From the NCBI GenBank assembly GCA_003222085.1, contig QHUK01000006.1:24248-88247 (forward strand): a stretch of 64,000 nucleotides of DNA, given 5' to 3'. The notes under the pieces were generated by a model. That model was not told where the DNA came from. It saw only the letters and a program-made list of their open reading frames with translations, and made no database searches. The first letter of the stretch is position 1. The number at the start of each line of letters is the position of its first letter. Source of the stretch: Gemmatimonadota bacterium. Its GTDB lineage: Bacteria; Gemmatimonadota; Gemmatimonadetes; Gemmatimonadales; GWC2-71-9. A program made the translations under genes and the position numbers. This document shows positions 34,514 to 41,916 of this stretch, in pieces.

Positions 34514-34666
34514 GGTGGTAGGAGCGGTCGTCAGCGCGCCATCTTGAGGCGGGGGCGCGGGGGCGCGGGGGGCGCGCGTGTCATGCGTCACATTTTTCCG
34601 ACTGCGGTAAGTGTGACCCCAGTCACGACTTCCATCACGCGAACTGGGTATTGTTCTCGCGTGAGC

Positions 34667-35050
34667 ATGCCCTTTCGCCCCATGACGCCGACGCGCCTCC
34701 AGGCCAAAGGATGGGCGCGTGTGGGACGGCCCGGCGCGCATCTGCTGCGCCGCGGCGCGTGGTACCCCGTCGTCCGCATCTCCTCGAGTCACATCGTGGT
34801 GTTGGACGTCAATCGGCGGAACGTGCCGGTCGACCGGCGCTTCCTCGAGATCCGGTATCATCCCCCCGAGCGCTGGAGCGTCGTGCGGTGCGAGCCGCGC
34901 GAGATTCAGCGCGTGGGGCGCCTGTTCCCCCTGACCTACGCCGTGTGTCCCGCCTGCCGCCATCGGCAGGGGTTCGAGTCGGACGTGAAGGAGCTGATCT
35001 GCGAGCGGTGCAAGAAGGTCGGCGCCCTCGCGTGGGACGAGATGAGCTAG
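34667..35050 (+). CDS. Zinc-ribbon protein, paralogue A
   Basis: The product (127 aa) is unfamiliar. A beta-rich N-terminal domain (RRGAWYPVVRIS, HIVVLDVNRRNVPVDRR, PERWSVVR) is followed by a C-terminal zinc ribbon (YAVCPACRHRQGF...LICERCKK). It is clearly paralogous to the protein at 35764: both share RRGAWYP, a W-S-(V/I)-V core and the TYAVCPxCxxRQ ribbon. The start at 34667 is chosen over the in-frame 34544 because the conserved core follows; 34661 (GTG) and 34682 are alternatives. The ribbon suggests nucleic-acid or protein binding, but no function is known to me. Confidence 0.7.
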   Translation: MPFRPMTPTRLQAKGWARVGRPGAHLLRRGAWYPVVRISSSHIVVLDVNRRNVPVDRRFLEIRYHPPERWSVVRCEPREIQRVGRLFPLTYAVCPACRHRQGFESDVKELICERCKKVGALAWDEMS

Positions 35051-35053
35051 CAA

Positions 35054-35135
35054 GAGCCGGGAAACGGGAAAGAGAAACGGGAAACGCGAAGGCATCCGGC
35101 CTTTACGTTTCCCGTTTCTCGTTTCCCGCTTCTCG
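35054..35135. repeat. Word-iterated inverted repeat between convergent genes
   Basis: The left arm consists of GGGAAACGGGAAAGAGAAAC-type words and pairs with a right arm of CGTTTCCCGTTTCTCGTTTC, with one 4-bp indel. It fills the whole gap between the zinc-ribbon gene and the convergent MOSC gene, so it may terminate transcription from both sides. Confidence 0.8.
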
Positions 35136-35136
35136 A

Positions 35137-35715
35137 TTAGAGGACCGCCACCCGATCGCCCAGCGCGACGATCCCCGTACCCACTCCGACGCAGTAGTAC
35201 CCGCGCGTTCCCCCCTCCAAGAACTGCAGGGATTCCTTCAAGACGCGCGCTTCTACGACGCCGCCCAGCGCCCAGCCGGTGAACGGCCGGCACGGTTCGG
35301 CGACCTGCAGCACCTCCAGCCGGGCGAGCTCCGGACCTTCGGGTGCCAGCAGCACGACGCCGCGCGCCAGGTCCTCGAATGCAATCCGATGCTCGGTCTC
35401 GACGATGATGTTCTCACCAGCGCAGCCGAGTGTGATGCGCTCCCCGAAGCGGTCGCGCATCAGCGCATAGTGGGCCGTGAAGCCGAGCGACACGCCGTGT
35501 GCGCCGTCCTCGTTCTTGGTGCGGGGATGCGCGCGGTGATGCACATCCACGAGCCATGATCCGTCTGGCCCCTCACCCAACGCACCGTCCGGTCCCAGCG
35601 CCAGACGGTCCACGGCGAGGAGCGGCATGGGGTCGTACACACGCGTGGGCTTGTCACCGGTCTTGAGCGAGGAGCGTTGGATTTGCAGTCGGACGATACG
35701 GCCGAGCTCGCGCAT
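35137..35715 (-). CDS. MOSC-domain protein
   Basis: The product (192 aa) looks like a MOSC (molybdenum cofactor sulfurase C-terminal) domain: RIVRLQIQRSS start, GCAGENIIVE, LEVLQVAEPCRPF with the conserved Cys, and the terminal GGTRGYYCVGVGTGIVALGDRV. Family members bind Moco or handle sulfur; the reaction here is unknown. The ATG at 35715 is preferred over a TTG 15 bp upstream. It is divergent from zinc-ribbon paralogue B (48 bp apart) and convergent with paralogue A. Confidence 0.8.
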   Translation of the reverse strand: MRELGRIVRLQIQRSSLKTGDKPTRVYDPMPLLAVDRLALGPDGALGEGPDGSWLVDVHHRAHPRTKNEDGAHGVSLGFTAHYALMRDRFGERITLGCAGENIIVETEHRIAFEDLARGVVLLAPEGPELARLEVLQVAEPCRPFTGWALGGVVEARVLKESLQFLEGGTRGYYCVGVGTGIVALGDRVAVL

Positions 35716-35763
35716 AACGGAATCTATCAAAACGTGGTATCATGTGGGTCGGTCATTTCTCCC

Positions 35764-36132
35764 ATGCGCGTCACGCTCGGTTGGGCCCGCTGTGCGGACA
35801 ACGTGGCGGACATTCTCCGCCGCGGCGCCTGGTACCCCATCGTCGAGGAGTCGGTGGACGGCCACGTCGTCGTCGAGGTGCGACAGCAGCGGGTGCGCCT
35901 GCCGCGTCGCGACGTGACGATTCGCACCGAGGTCCCCGACCATTGGAGCATCGTGGCCCGGACCGGGGTGCTCCGACCCACCCTGGGCGCGGGGCGGGGG
36001 AGTGACGTCGTCACCACCTACGCGGTCTGTCCCCTGTGCCATTATCGGCAGGACGTTGCCGGCAAGCCCGACAGCGTGAAGTGCGTCCGCTGCGGCGCGA
36101 GCTCACCGGTGGACTGGAGCGAGACGTGCTAG
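35764..36132 (+). CDS. Zinc-ribbon protein, paralogue B
   Basis: The product (122 aa) is the second copy of the unfamiliar family: LRRGAWYPIVEES, HVVVEVRQQRVRLPRR, PDHWSIVAR, then YAVCPLCHYRQD...KCVRCGAS as a zinc ribbon and WSETC at the end. The ATG at 35764 is chosen because similarity to paralogue A starts there. It is divergent from the MOSC gene. Two copies flanking one MOSC gene suggest a functional link or a local duplication; this is inference. Confidence 0.7.
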   Translation: MRVTLGWARCADNVADILRRGAWYPIVEESVDGHVVVEVRQQRVRLPRRDVTIRTEVPDHWSIVARTGVLRPTLGAGRGSDVVTTYAVCPLCHYRQDVAGKPDSVKCVRCGASSPVDWSETC

Positions 36133-36145
36133 AACGTCATCCGCT

Positions 36146-36268
36146 GTCCGTCATCCGTCATCCGTAAAATCAGCCCCTTGCGCGGCCGTGAATGTTATTA
36201 GTATGTTAACTATCAACATATTAACTTCATCACCGACTTCCACGGTGTACGGATAACGGATCACGGAC
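36146..36268. repeat. Long inverted repeat around the marR promoter
   Basis: GTCCGTCATCCGTCATCCGT (36146-36165) is the reverse complement, with two mismatches, of 36249-36268. Between the arms lies a strikingly AT-rich core that holds the marR promoter and operator. The word unit is (G)TCATCCGT. Confidence 0.75.
36178..36220 (+). promoter_or_regulatory. marR promoter with overlapping operator
   Basis: TTGCGC (36178-36183) and TATGTT (36202-36207) are 18 bp apart. The -10 box is also the left arm of the palindrome TATGTT-N7-AACATA (36202-36220), the size and AT-rich character expected of a MarR-family site, which suggests autorepression. The leader then carries the right arm of the surrounding inverted repeat. 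Confidence 0.55.
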
Positions 36269-36273
36269 GACGC

Positions 36274-36735
36274 ATGACAGATCGTTCCGAGCTGGCCCTG
36301 CAGCTGACCGACGCCATCGTCGCCGCCAAGGCGGCAGCGGAGCGAGCCGGTGACCGCGCGTTCCGCGCCTATGGCCTGTCGCACCGGGCCCAGGCAGCGC
36401 TGGTGGCCGTCGACTTGGGGGGGCCGGACGGCGCCCGCCCCAAGGAGATCGCTGCCCAGCTGCGCGTGTCCCGCGCGGCCGCCACCACCTTCATCCAGCG
36501 ACTCGAGACCAAGGGGCTGGTCGAGACCAACCCGGACCCGGAAGACGATCGCGGGGTGCGCGTGACCCTCACCCGGCGGGGCCTCGAAGTGTTACTGCGC
36601 GCCGGGCAGCTCGAGCGCCGCCTCGCGGCCCGCGCGATCGAGGGACTGCCCGCGTCGAGCATCGCCCGGGCGGTTCATCTGCTCGCGGAGTTCAAGCAGC
36701 GGCTCGAACAGAAGCAGATCGGGGTCGTGCACTAG
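36274..36735 (+). CDS. MarR-family transcriptional regulator
   Basis: The product (153 aa) is a winged-helix dimeric repressor: recognition region AAQLRVSRAAATTFIQRLETKGLVE (about 65-90), wing NPDPEDDRGVRVTLTRRG, then helical dimerisation tail. The ligand is unknown. An AT-rich palindrome overlaps its promoter, consistent with autoregulation. It does not overlap other genes; 250 bp separate it from pyruvate kinase. Confidence 0.9.
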   Translation: MTDRSELALQLTDAIVAAKAAAERAGDRAFRAYGLSHRAQAALVAVDLGGPDGARPKEIAAQLRVSRAAATTFIQRLETKGLVETNPDPEDDRGVRVTLTRRGLEVLLRAGQLERRLAARAIEGLPASSIARAVHLLAEFKQRLEQKQIGVVH

Positions 36736-36771
36736 GGCTTACACGTGTGCGTATCTTTATGCATGAGCCCT
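36734..36771 (+). terminator. Hairpin after marR
   Basis: AGGGCT (36734-36739) pairs with AGCCCT (36766-36771), with an inner GCGTAT/ATGCA-type pairing around CTTT. It begins at the marR stop codon. There is no T-tract after it, so termination is tentative. Confidence 0.4.
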
Positions 36772-36986
36772 GGGCCCCGCCCTTGCCGCTCGTGCGAGCG
36801 AGAGACCACTTGAAGTGCATCGTCTCATTCGGCCGGTCCATATCCACTTAACTCATCTCCCCAGGTCAGTCTCGGACCCCATGCTCCGGCCTCTTGCCCG
36901 ATGATTCCGCGGGAGCGTTTTCCACACTCGGGGCGGACGCTCGGAATGTTGAAAACTGACCGGGGGATAAGAAAGGGGGAACAGCT
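36772..36986 (+). promoter_or_regulatory. Structured leader region of pyruvate kinase
   Basis: This non-coding stretch contains several self-complementary parts: GCTCG-T-GCGAGC, GAGAC...GTCTC enclosing CACTT-G-AAGTG, and GTTTTCCACA (36917-36926) pairing with TGTTGAAAAC (36947-36956). The last hairpin ends 15 bp before the AAGGGGG ribosome site of pyk. I do not recognise a known riboswitch class. It may act as a transcribed regulatory leader. Confidence 0.4.
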
Positions 36987-38399
36987 CTGATCCGTCGCAC
37001 GAAGATCGTCGCCACGCTCGGTCCCGCCACGGGGACGCCCGAGGGCATCGCCGGGTTGATCGGCGCCGGCGCCAACGTCATTCGCGTGAACTCATCGCAC
37101 GGAACCCCGGAGCTCCGCGCCAGCTGGATCGCCGCGGTGCGAAAGGCGGCGGAAGTGGCCGACGTCGCGGTGGCGGTCCTCGTGGACCTGCAGGGGCCGC
37201 GCATCCGGGTCGGCAAGCTCGCCGCTCCGCGTGTCCTGCGCGCCGGGGAGACCGTCGTGTTCGCGCCGGAGGAGGTGGCGCGCGGCGATGAGTTGCCGAC
37301 GACGTACGCCGATCTCGCCGCCGACGTTCGGCCGGGCGCCCGGATCCTGCTCGACGACGGCCTCTTGTCCCTCGAGGTGACGCGCATCGCGGCACCGCGC
37401 GTGGAAGGCCGGGTGGTGGACGGCGGGACCCTCACCGCTCACAAGGGCATGAACCTCCCGGGGCTGCACGTGTCCGCCCCAGCGCTGACGGAGAAGGATC
37501 GTGAGGACGCGGCACACGCGGTCGCCGCCGGCGCCGATTATCTGGGGCTCTCGTTCGTACGGCGGGCGGAGGACCTGGGAGAGCTGCGCGCGCTCGTCCC
37601 CCCCGATGTGAAGCTCGTGGCGAAGATCGAGAAGGCGACCGCGCTCGACGACCTGGCGCGGATCCTCGAGGCGAGCGACGCCGTGATGGTCGCGCGCGGC
37701 GACCTGGGCGTGGAGCTCCCGTTCGAGGAAGTGCCCGCGGTCCAGAAGCGCCTCATCCGTGAGGCGAACCGCTACGGCAAGCCGGTGATCACCGCCACGC
37801 AGATGCTGGAGTCGATGGTGCACCACCCGCGGCCGACCCGTGCCGAAGCGTCCGACGTGGCCAACGCGATCCTCGACGGGACGGATGCCGTCATGCTCTC
37901 GGCCGAAACCGCGGTAGGGGAGTACCCCTTCGAGGCGGTGCGGGCGATGGACCGCATCATCCGGGAGATGGAGCGGCACGGCCCGGCGGCGGGCGCCGGG
38001 GCCCGGGACGAGCGTCGGCTCACCCCCGGCGAGACCGTGTCCGTTGAAGACGCGATCGCCATCGGCACCAGCGCGGTGGCGCGGATGCTGCGGACGCCCC
38101 TCATCGTGACGCTCACGTCGGGCGGGTTCACCTCCCGCAAAGTCGCGGCACTCCGCACCCCGGTGCCGATCCTCGCCGTGACCACCCAGCCCACGACCTA
38201 CCGCCAGCTCGCGCTGGTGTGGGGGGTGACGCCGGTCCTGGTGGATCGGGTGCCGGGCTACGACGCGATGCTCGCCGTGGTGCGCGACCTGATCCTGAAG
38301 CGCGCGTACGCGCGCGCCGGCGACCGCATCGTGATGACGGCGGGTCTGCCGTGGGAGGTCTCCGGAACCACCAACCTGCTCAAGGTCGAGGTCGTGTGA
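36987..38399 (+). CDS. pyk: Pyruvate kinase
   Basis: The product makes pyruvate and ATP from phosphoenolpyruvate. Family blocks: RRTKIVATLGPAT at the N-terminus, NVIRVNSSHG (usual form NxxRLNFSHG), LVDLQGPRIRVG, KGMNLPG, KIEKATALDD, VMVARGDLGVELPFEEVP, ITATQMLESM and DAVMLSAETAVGEYP. The standard start at TTG 37056 would remove the active-site N-terminus. In-frame stop TGA 36957 leaves CTG 36987, 6 bp after an AAGGGGG site; this gives 470 aa, the family length. I therefore call a CTG start. The gene is followed 1 bp later by an MBL hydrolase. Confidence 0.93.
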   Translation: MIRRTKIVATLGPATGTPEGIAGLIGAGANVIRVNSSHGTPELRASWIAAVRKAAEVADVAVAVLVDLQGPRIRVGKLAAPRVLRAGETVVFAPEEVARGDELPTTYADLAADVRPGARILLDDGLLSLEVTRIAAPRVEGRVVDGGTLTAHKGMNLPGLHVSAPALTEKDREDAAHAVAAGADYLGLSFVRRAEDLGELRALVPPDVKLVAKIEKATALDDLARILEASDAVMVARGDLGVELPFEEVPAVQKRLIREANRYGKPVITATQMLESMVHHPRPTRAEASDVANAILDGTDAVMLSAETAVGEYPFEAVRAMDRIIREMERHGPAAGAGARDERRLTPGETVSVEDAIAIGTSAVARMLRTPLIVTLTSGGFTSRKVAALRTPVPILAVTTQPTTYRQLALVWGVTPVLVDRVPGYDAMLAVVRDLILKRAYARAGDRIVMTAGLPWEVSGTTNLLKVEVV

Positions 38400-38400
38400 G

Positions 38401-39180
38401 GTGAGGCTCGTGTTCCTCGGCACGGGCACGTCGTACGGGGTGCCGCAGATCGGGTGCGGCTGCCGCACGTGCACATCGTCCGACCCGCGTGACCGGCGCA
38501 CGCGGACGGCGGCGTTGATCGAGTCGGGGGGACGGCGCCTGCTCATCGACACCCCGCCCGAGCTGCGGCTGCAGCTCGTGACGGCAGGCGTCGGGTCGGT
38601 CGACGCCGTGCTGTTCACCCACGCCCACGCCGACCACGTCCACGGCATCGACGACCTGCGCGCCTTCTCCGCGCGCCAGCGGGCCCCGCTCGACGTGTAC
38701 GGCGCAGCGAGCACGCTCGCCGAGCTGGAGCGGCGCTTCGCGTACATCTTCGACCGTGCGCCGGCTCAGCCGGGGACGAGCAAACCCGAGCTCGCCGCCC
38801 GACCTCTCGAGCCCGATGGCGAAGCCGAGATCGCCGGGATGCCGGTACGCGCCCTCGCCCTCCCGCACGGCGACCGCACGGTGCTCGGCTACCGCGTGGG
38901 ACCGATTGCGTACCTCACCGACGCGAAAGCCATTCCGGAGGCGGCGCTCGCCCGGCTGGTGGGGCTCGAGGTGCTGGTGCTGAACGCCCTGCTGCCGCGC
39001 CCGCACCCGCTGCATCTCTCGATCCCCGAGGCCGTCGCCGCGGCGCAGCGGATCGGCGCGCGGCGCACCTTCCTCACGCACCTCACGCACGCAACGCTCC
39101 ACGCGGAGCTGGCGGCGAGTCTGCCGGCGGGCGTCACGCCCGCCTACGACGGACTGGTCATCGACGTGAGCCCGGTCTAA
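38401..39180 (+). CDS. MBL-fold metal-dependent hydrolase (PhnP/RNase Z-like)
   Basis: The product (259 aa) is a metallo-beta-lactamase-fold phosphodiesterase-type protein: GTGTSYGVPQIGCGCRTC at the N-terminus (a CxCxxC pattern as in PhnP-type enzymes), metal motif THAHADHVHG (73-82), LPHGDRTVLGYR, YLTDAK and THLTHATLH. The specific substrate is unknown (cyclic phosphates or signalling nucleotides are typical in the subgroup). It starts with GTG directly after pyk. Confidence 0.85.
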   Translation: MRLVFLGTGTSYGVPQIGCGCRTCTSSDPRDRRTRTAALIESGGRRLLIDTPPELRLQLVTAGVGSVDAVLFTHAHADHVHGIDDLRAFSARQRAPLDVYGAASTLAELERRFAYIFDRAPAQPGTSKPELAARPLEPDGEAEIAGMPVRALALPHGDRTVLGYRVGPIAYLTDAKAIPEAALARLVGLEVLVLNALLPRPHPLHLSIPEAVAAAQRIGARRTFLTHLTHATLHAELAASLPAGVTPAYDGLVIDVSPV

Positions 39181-39207
39181 ATTCGTCGCGAGGAGGGATC
39201 GCACGCC

Positions 39208-40590
39208 ATGACGAACGCACCCGAAGCGACGCTGCGACGGTTCCAGAGCCCGGCCGCGCGCCAGAGCGCCGCGCTGGACGAGCTGGTGCGGCAGGCGGTA
39301 TTCGGCGCGCCGGAGGAGCGCGAGCAGGCGCGCTGGCTGATCTGGGAGATCGGCCAGCAGGCGGGGGTGCGGCCCGCGTCGATCCACGAGCTGTACCTCG
39401 CGCGCGGTCGCGGGGAAGTCCAGCCGTTCACGACGCCCGCGATGAACATCCGTGTCCTCTCCTACGACTCCGCGCGCGCCGTCTTCCGGGCCGCGAAGCG
39501 CCTCGACGTCGGCGCCCTCATCTGCGAGATCGCGCGCTCCGAGATCGGCTACACCGAGCAGCGCCCCGCTGAGTACGTCGCCGTGATGACCGCCGCGGCG
39601 CTGCGCGAGGGCTTCACAGGACCGCTGTTCATCCAGGGCGATCACGTGCAGGTGAACGCCAAGAAGTACGCCGTGGACGCCGAGAGCGAGCTGCAGGCGA
39701 TCCGGACGCTGATCGAAGAAGAGCTGCACGCCGGCTTTTACAACATCGACGTCGACACCTCCACGCTGGTCGACCTCTCCCAAGCCACCCTCGACGCGCA
39801 GCAGCGCGTCAACTACGAGCGGGCCGCCGACCTGACCAAGTTCATCCGGGACCGGGAGCCGGAGGGGGTGACCGTCTCCGTGGGCGCGGAGATCGGCGAG
39901 GTGGGTGGCAAGAACTCCGACGTGCACGAGCTCAAGGCCTTCATGGACGGCTACGTCCGCGCGCTCGCGCGCCTGGAGGGGGGGCCCTACACCGGCATCA
40001 GCAAGATCTCCGTGCAGACGGGCACGAGCCACGGCGGCGTCGTGCTTCCCGACGGCTCGATCGCCAAGGTTCAGCTCGACCTCGATGCCCTCAAGGCGCT
40101 GTCCGCCGACGCGCGCAGCCGGTACCGCCTGGGCGGCGCGGTGCAGCACGGGGCCTCGACGTTGCCGCCCGACGCGTTCGGCCACTTCCCCAAGTGCGAG
40201 GCGATCGAGATCCACCTCGCGACCAATTTTCAGAACATCGTGTTCGACCACCCGAAGCTGCCGGCCGAGCTGCGGCGCGAGCTGCAGGAATGGGTGAGGG
40301 CGGAGTGCAAGGACGAGTGGAAGAAGGGGGATACCGAGGAGCAGTTCTACTACAAAAGCCGCAAGAAGGCGATCGGCCCGTTCAAGCGGCGCATGTGGGA
40401 CCTGCCGGCGGAGGTCCGTGCCGCGATCGCGGCCGACCTCGAGAAGACCTTCGCCTTTCTCTTCGAGCAGCTCCGCGTCACCGGCACGCGCGCGATCACC
40501 GACCGCTACGTCAAGCCGCCGCTCCAGTCCCACGCGCAGCCCCGCCCGGTCGCCGTGGCCGCGCCCGATGACCTGGAGGCGGGAGAATGA
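39208..40590 (+). CDS. fba: Class II fructose-bisphosphate aldolase family protein
   Basis: The product (460 aa) has the zinc-aldolase barrel motifs: FTTPAMNIRVLSYDSARAVF, FIQGDHVQVN (first His), FYNIDVDTSTL, VGAEIGEVGG, TGTSHGG and VQHGAS. Helical additions at the N-terminus (1-75) and C-terminus (350-460) make it much longer than FbaA (~350 aa), so it may belong to a divergent class II subgroup. Position after pyruvate kinase supports a glycolytic or related sugar-phosphate role. Its stop overlaps the next start (ATGA). Confidence 0.8.
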   Translation: MTNAPEATLRRFQSPAARQSAALDELVRQAVFGAPEEREQARWLIWEIGQQAGVRPASIHELYLARGRGEVQPFTTPAMNIRVLSYDSARAVFRAAKRLDVGALICEIARSEIGYTEQRPAEYVAVMTAAALREGFTGPLFIQGDHVQVNAKKYAVDAESELQAIRTLIEEELHAGFYNIDVDTSTLVDLSQATLDAQQRVNYERAADLTKFIRDREPEGVTVSVGAEIGEVGGKNSDVHELKAFMDGYVRALARLEGGPYTGISKISVQTGTSHGGVVLPDGSIAKVQLDLDALKALSADARSRYRLGGAVQHGASTLPPDAFGHFPKCEAIEIHLATNFQNIVFDHPKLPAELRRELQEWVRAECKDEWKKGDTEEQFYYKSRKKAIGPFKRRMWDLPAEVRAAIAADLEKTFAFLFEQLRVTGTRAITDRYVKPPLQSHAQPRPVAVAAPDDLEAGE

Positions 40591-40904
40591 GCGAACGGGG
40601 CGCGGCGTTCGGGCCTTTCCTGCTGGGCCTGGGTCTGGGGGCCGTGCTCGGGTTCCTGTTCGCGCCCGAGCCGGGCGAGGCCTCCCGCACCAAGCTGTCG
40701 CACAAGCTGCGCGGGTTGCGCGATCTCGCGGCCGAGAAGGCGGGCGAGCTGGGCGAGCTGCTCGAGACGGCCGAAGACGAAGAGGAGGACGCGCCCACCG
40801 CCCGCGTCGCGATCGAGCGCCGGCTGACGGAGGCGAAGAGCCGCCGCCGCGGCGCCAAGCGGGGGGGGGCGCGCCTCGAGGAGGAGGACGAACCCGGCGC
40901 GTGA
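40587..40904 (+). CDS. YtxH-domain small membrane protein
   Basis: The product (105 aa) begins with a transmembrane helix (FGPFLLGLGLGAVLGFLFAP, about 8-27) followed by the PEPGEASRTKLSHKLRG motif typical of YtxH proteins, then an acidic/basic coiled tail. Family function is unclear; a Bacillus member is general-stress induced. It is translationally coupled to the aldolase gene (ATGA) and to the BrkB gene (GTGA). Confidence 0.8.
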   Translation: MSERGAAFGPFLLGLGLGAVLGFLFAPEPGEASRTKLSHKLRGLRDLAAEKAGELGELLETAEDEEEDAPTARVAIERRLTEAKSRRRGAKRGGARLEEEDEPGA

Positions 40905-41791
40905 AGGCCGAGCGCGGCTGGCATCGGTCGGTGACCGGCATCGCCCGTCGGACGTTCGAGGCGGCTTTCGAAGACAACATTCCCTTCCTCGCGAGCGCGC
41001 TGTCGTTCGATCTGCTGTTGACCATCATCCCGTTCGTCGCCCTGCTGCTCGCCACAGTCGGCTATCTCGTGCAGCATCAGATCACGACCCAGCAGGTCGA
41101 GCTGCACGAGCTGCTTGCCCGGCTGCTCCCCTCCACCGCGGGCGGCGTTCCCGATAGGGCGTTCACGCAGGTGGAGAGCGCCTTGGCGAGCGTCGTGCGC
41201 CAGCGCGTCCGGCTGACCGCCGTCGGCCTGCCGCTGTTTCTGTGGTTCTCCACGCGCCTGTTCGGCGGCCTGCGCGCCGCCCTCAACGAAGTGTTCGACA
41301 CCGACGAGCGACGGTCGTGGCCCGTCGCCAAGCTGCTGGATCTCGCCATGGTGTTCGGCACCGGCACGCTGCTGGTGCTGGGGGCGCTCGTGGCCACCTG
41401 GGAAGCGCGCAACGCCGGCAGCGTGAGCCGCAGCTTCGCGATCGACTGGCTGTGGCGCTTCTGTCTCGAATTGACCTCGTTCGCCCTCGGCGTCGCGCTG
41501 TTCTTCGTCGTCTTCAAGTTCCTGCCCAGCCGACGAATCGTGTGGCGGACCGCGCTCGTCGCGGCCGTCTTCTGCTCGCTCGGCTTCGAGGTCGCGAAGC
41601 GGCTCTACGCGCTGTACGTGACTCGGTTCGCCACTCTCGACCGCGTGGCGTCGGACGCGAACATCGTCGCCCTGTTCCTGTTCCTGCTGTGGGTCTACTA
41701 CACGGCCTACCTGTTCCTCCTGGGCGGGGAAGTGGCGGAGATGTACGATCTGGTCCGCATGCGTCGGTCGCAGCGGGTGCAACTCGGCTGA
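40901..41791 (+). CDS. YihY/virulence factor BrkB family membrane protein
   Basis: The product (296 aa) has about six transmembrane helices and the family signatures DNIPFLASALSFDLLLTIIPF, RLFGGLRAALNEVFD and LFLFLLWVYYTAYLFLLGGEVAE. Members were once called RNase BN by mistake; the real function is unknown and may concern transport or envelope biogenesis. It starts with GTG overlapping the ytxH-like stop and ends the pyk-to-brkB gene run. Confidence 0.92.
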   Translation: MKAERGWHRSVTGIARRTFEAAFEDNIPFLASALSFDLLLTIIPFVALLLATVGYLVQHQITTQQVELHELLARLLPSTAGGVPDRAFTQVESALASVVRQRVRLTAVGLPLFLWFSTRLFGGLRAALNEVFDTDERRSWPVAKLLDLAMVFGTGTLLVLGALVATWEARNAGSVSRSFAIDWLWRFCLELTSFALGVALFFVVFKFLPSRRIVWRTALVAAVFCSLGFEVAKRLYALYVTRFATLDRVASDANIVALFLFLLWVYYTAYLFLLGGEVAEMYDLVRMRRSQRVQLG

Positions 41792-41793
41792 AG

Positions 41794-41884
41794 CAGGTTG
41801 GGGAGGTTGTGAAAATCAGGTTGGGGGAGGTTGCTCCGCTGACGTGACAACCTCCCCCAACCTTCCCCAACCTCCATAACCTCC
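41794..41884. repeat. Word-iterated inverted repeat downstream of the YihY gene
   Basis: AGGTTGGGGGAGGTTG (41818-41833) and CAACCTCCCCCAACCT (41848-41863) form a perfect 16-bp stem with a 14-bp loop. Outer copies of the AGGTTGGGG word extend the pairing to about 41794 and 41884. It occupies most of the gap before the JAMM gene. Confidence 0.85.
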
Positions 41885-41916
41885 ACCCACCTCCGCGCCA
41901 CCGTTATCTTGGATCG

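Noticed and set aside
36918..36926. DnaA box TTTTCCACA as part of an origin
   Set aside because: It is single, with only one imperfect mirror copy, no AT-rich unwinding region next to it, and no dnaA or dnaN nearby.
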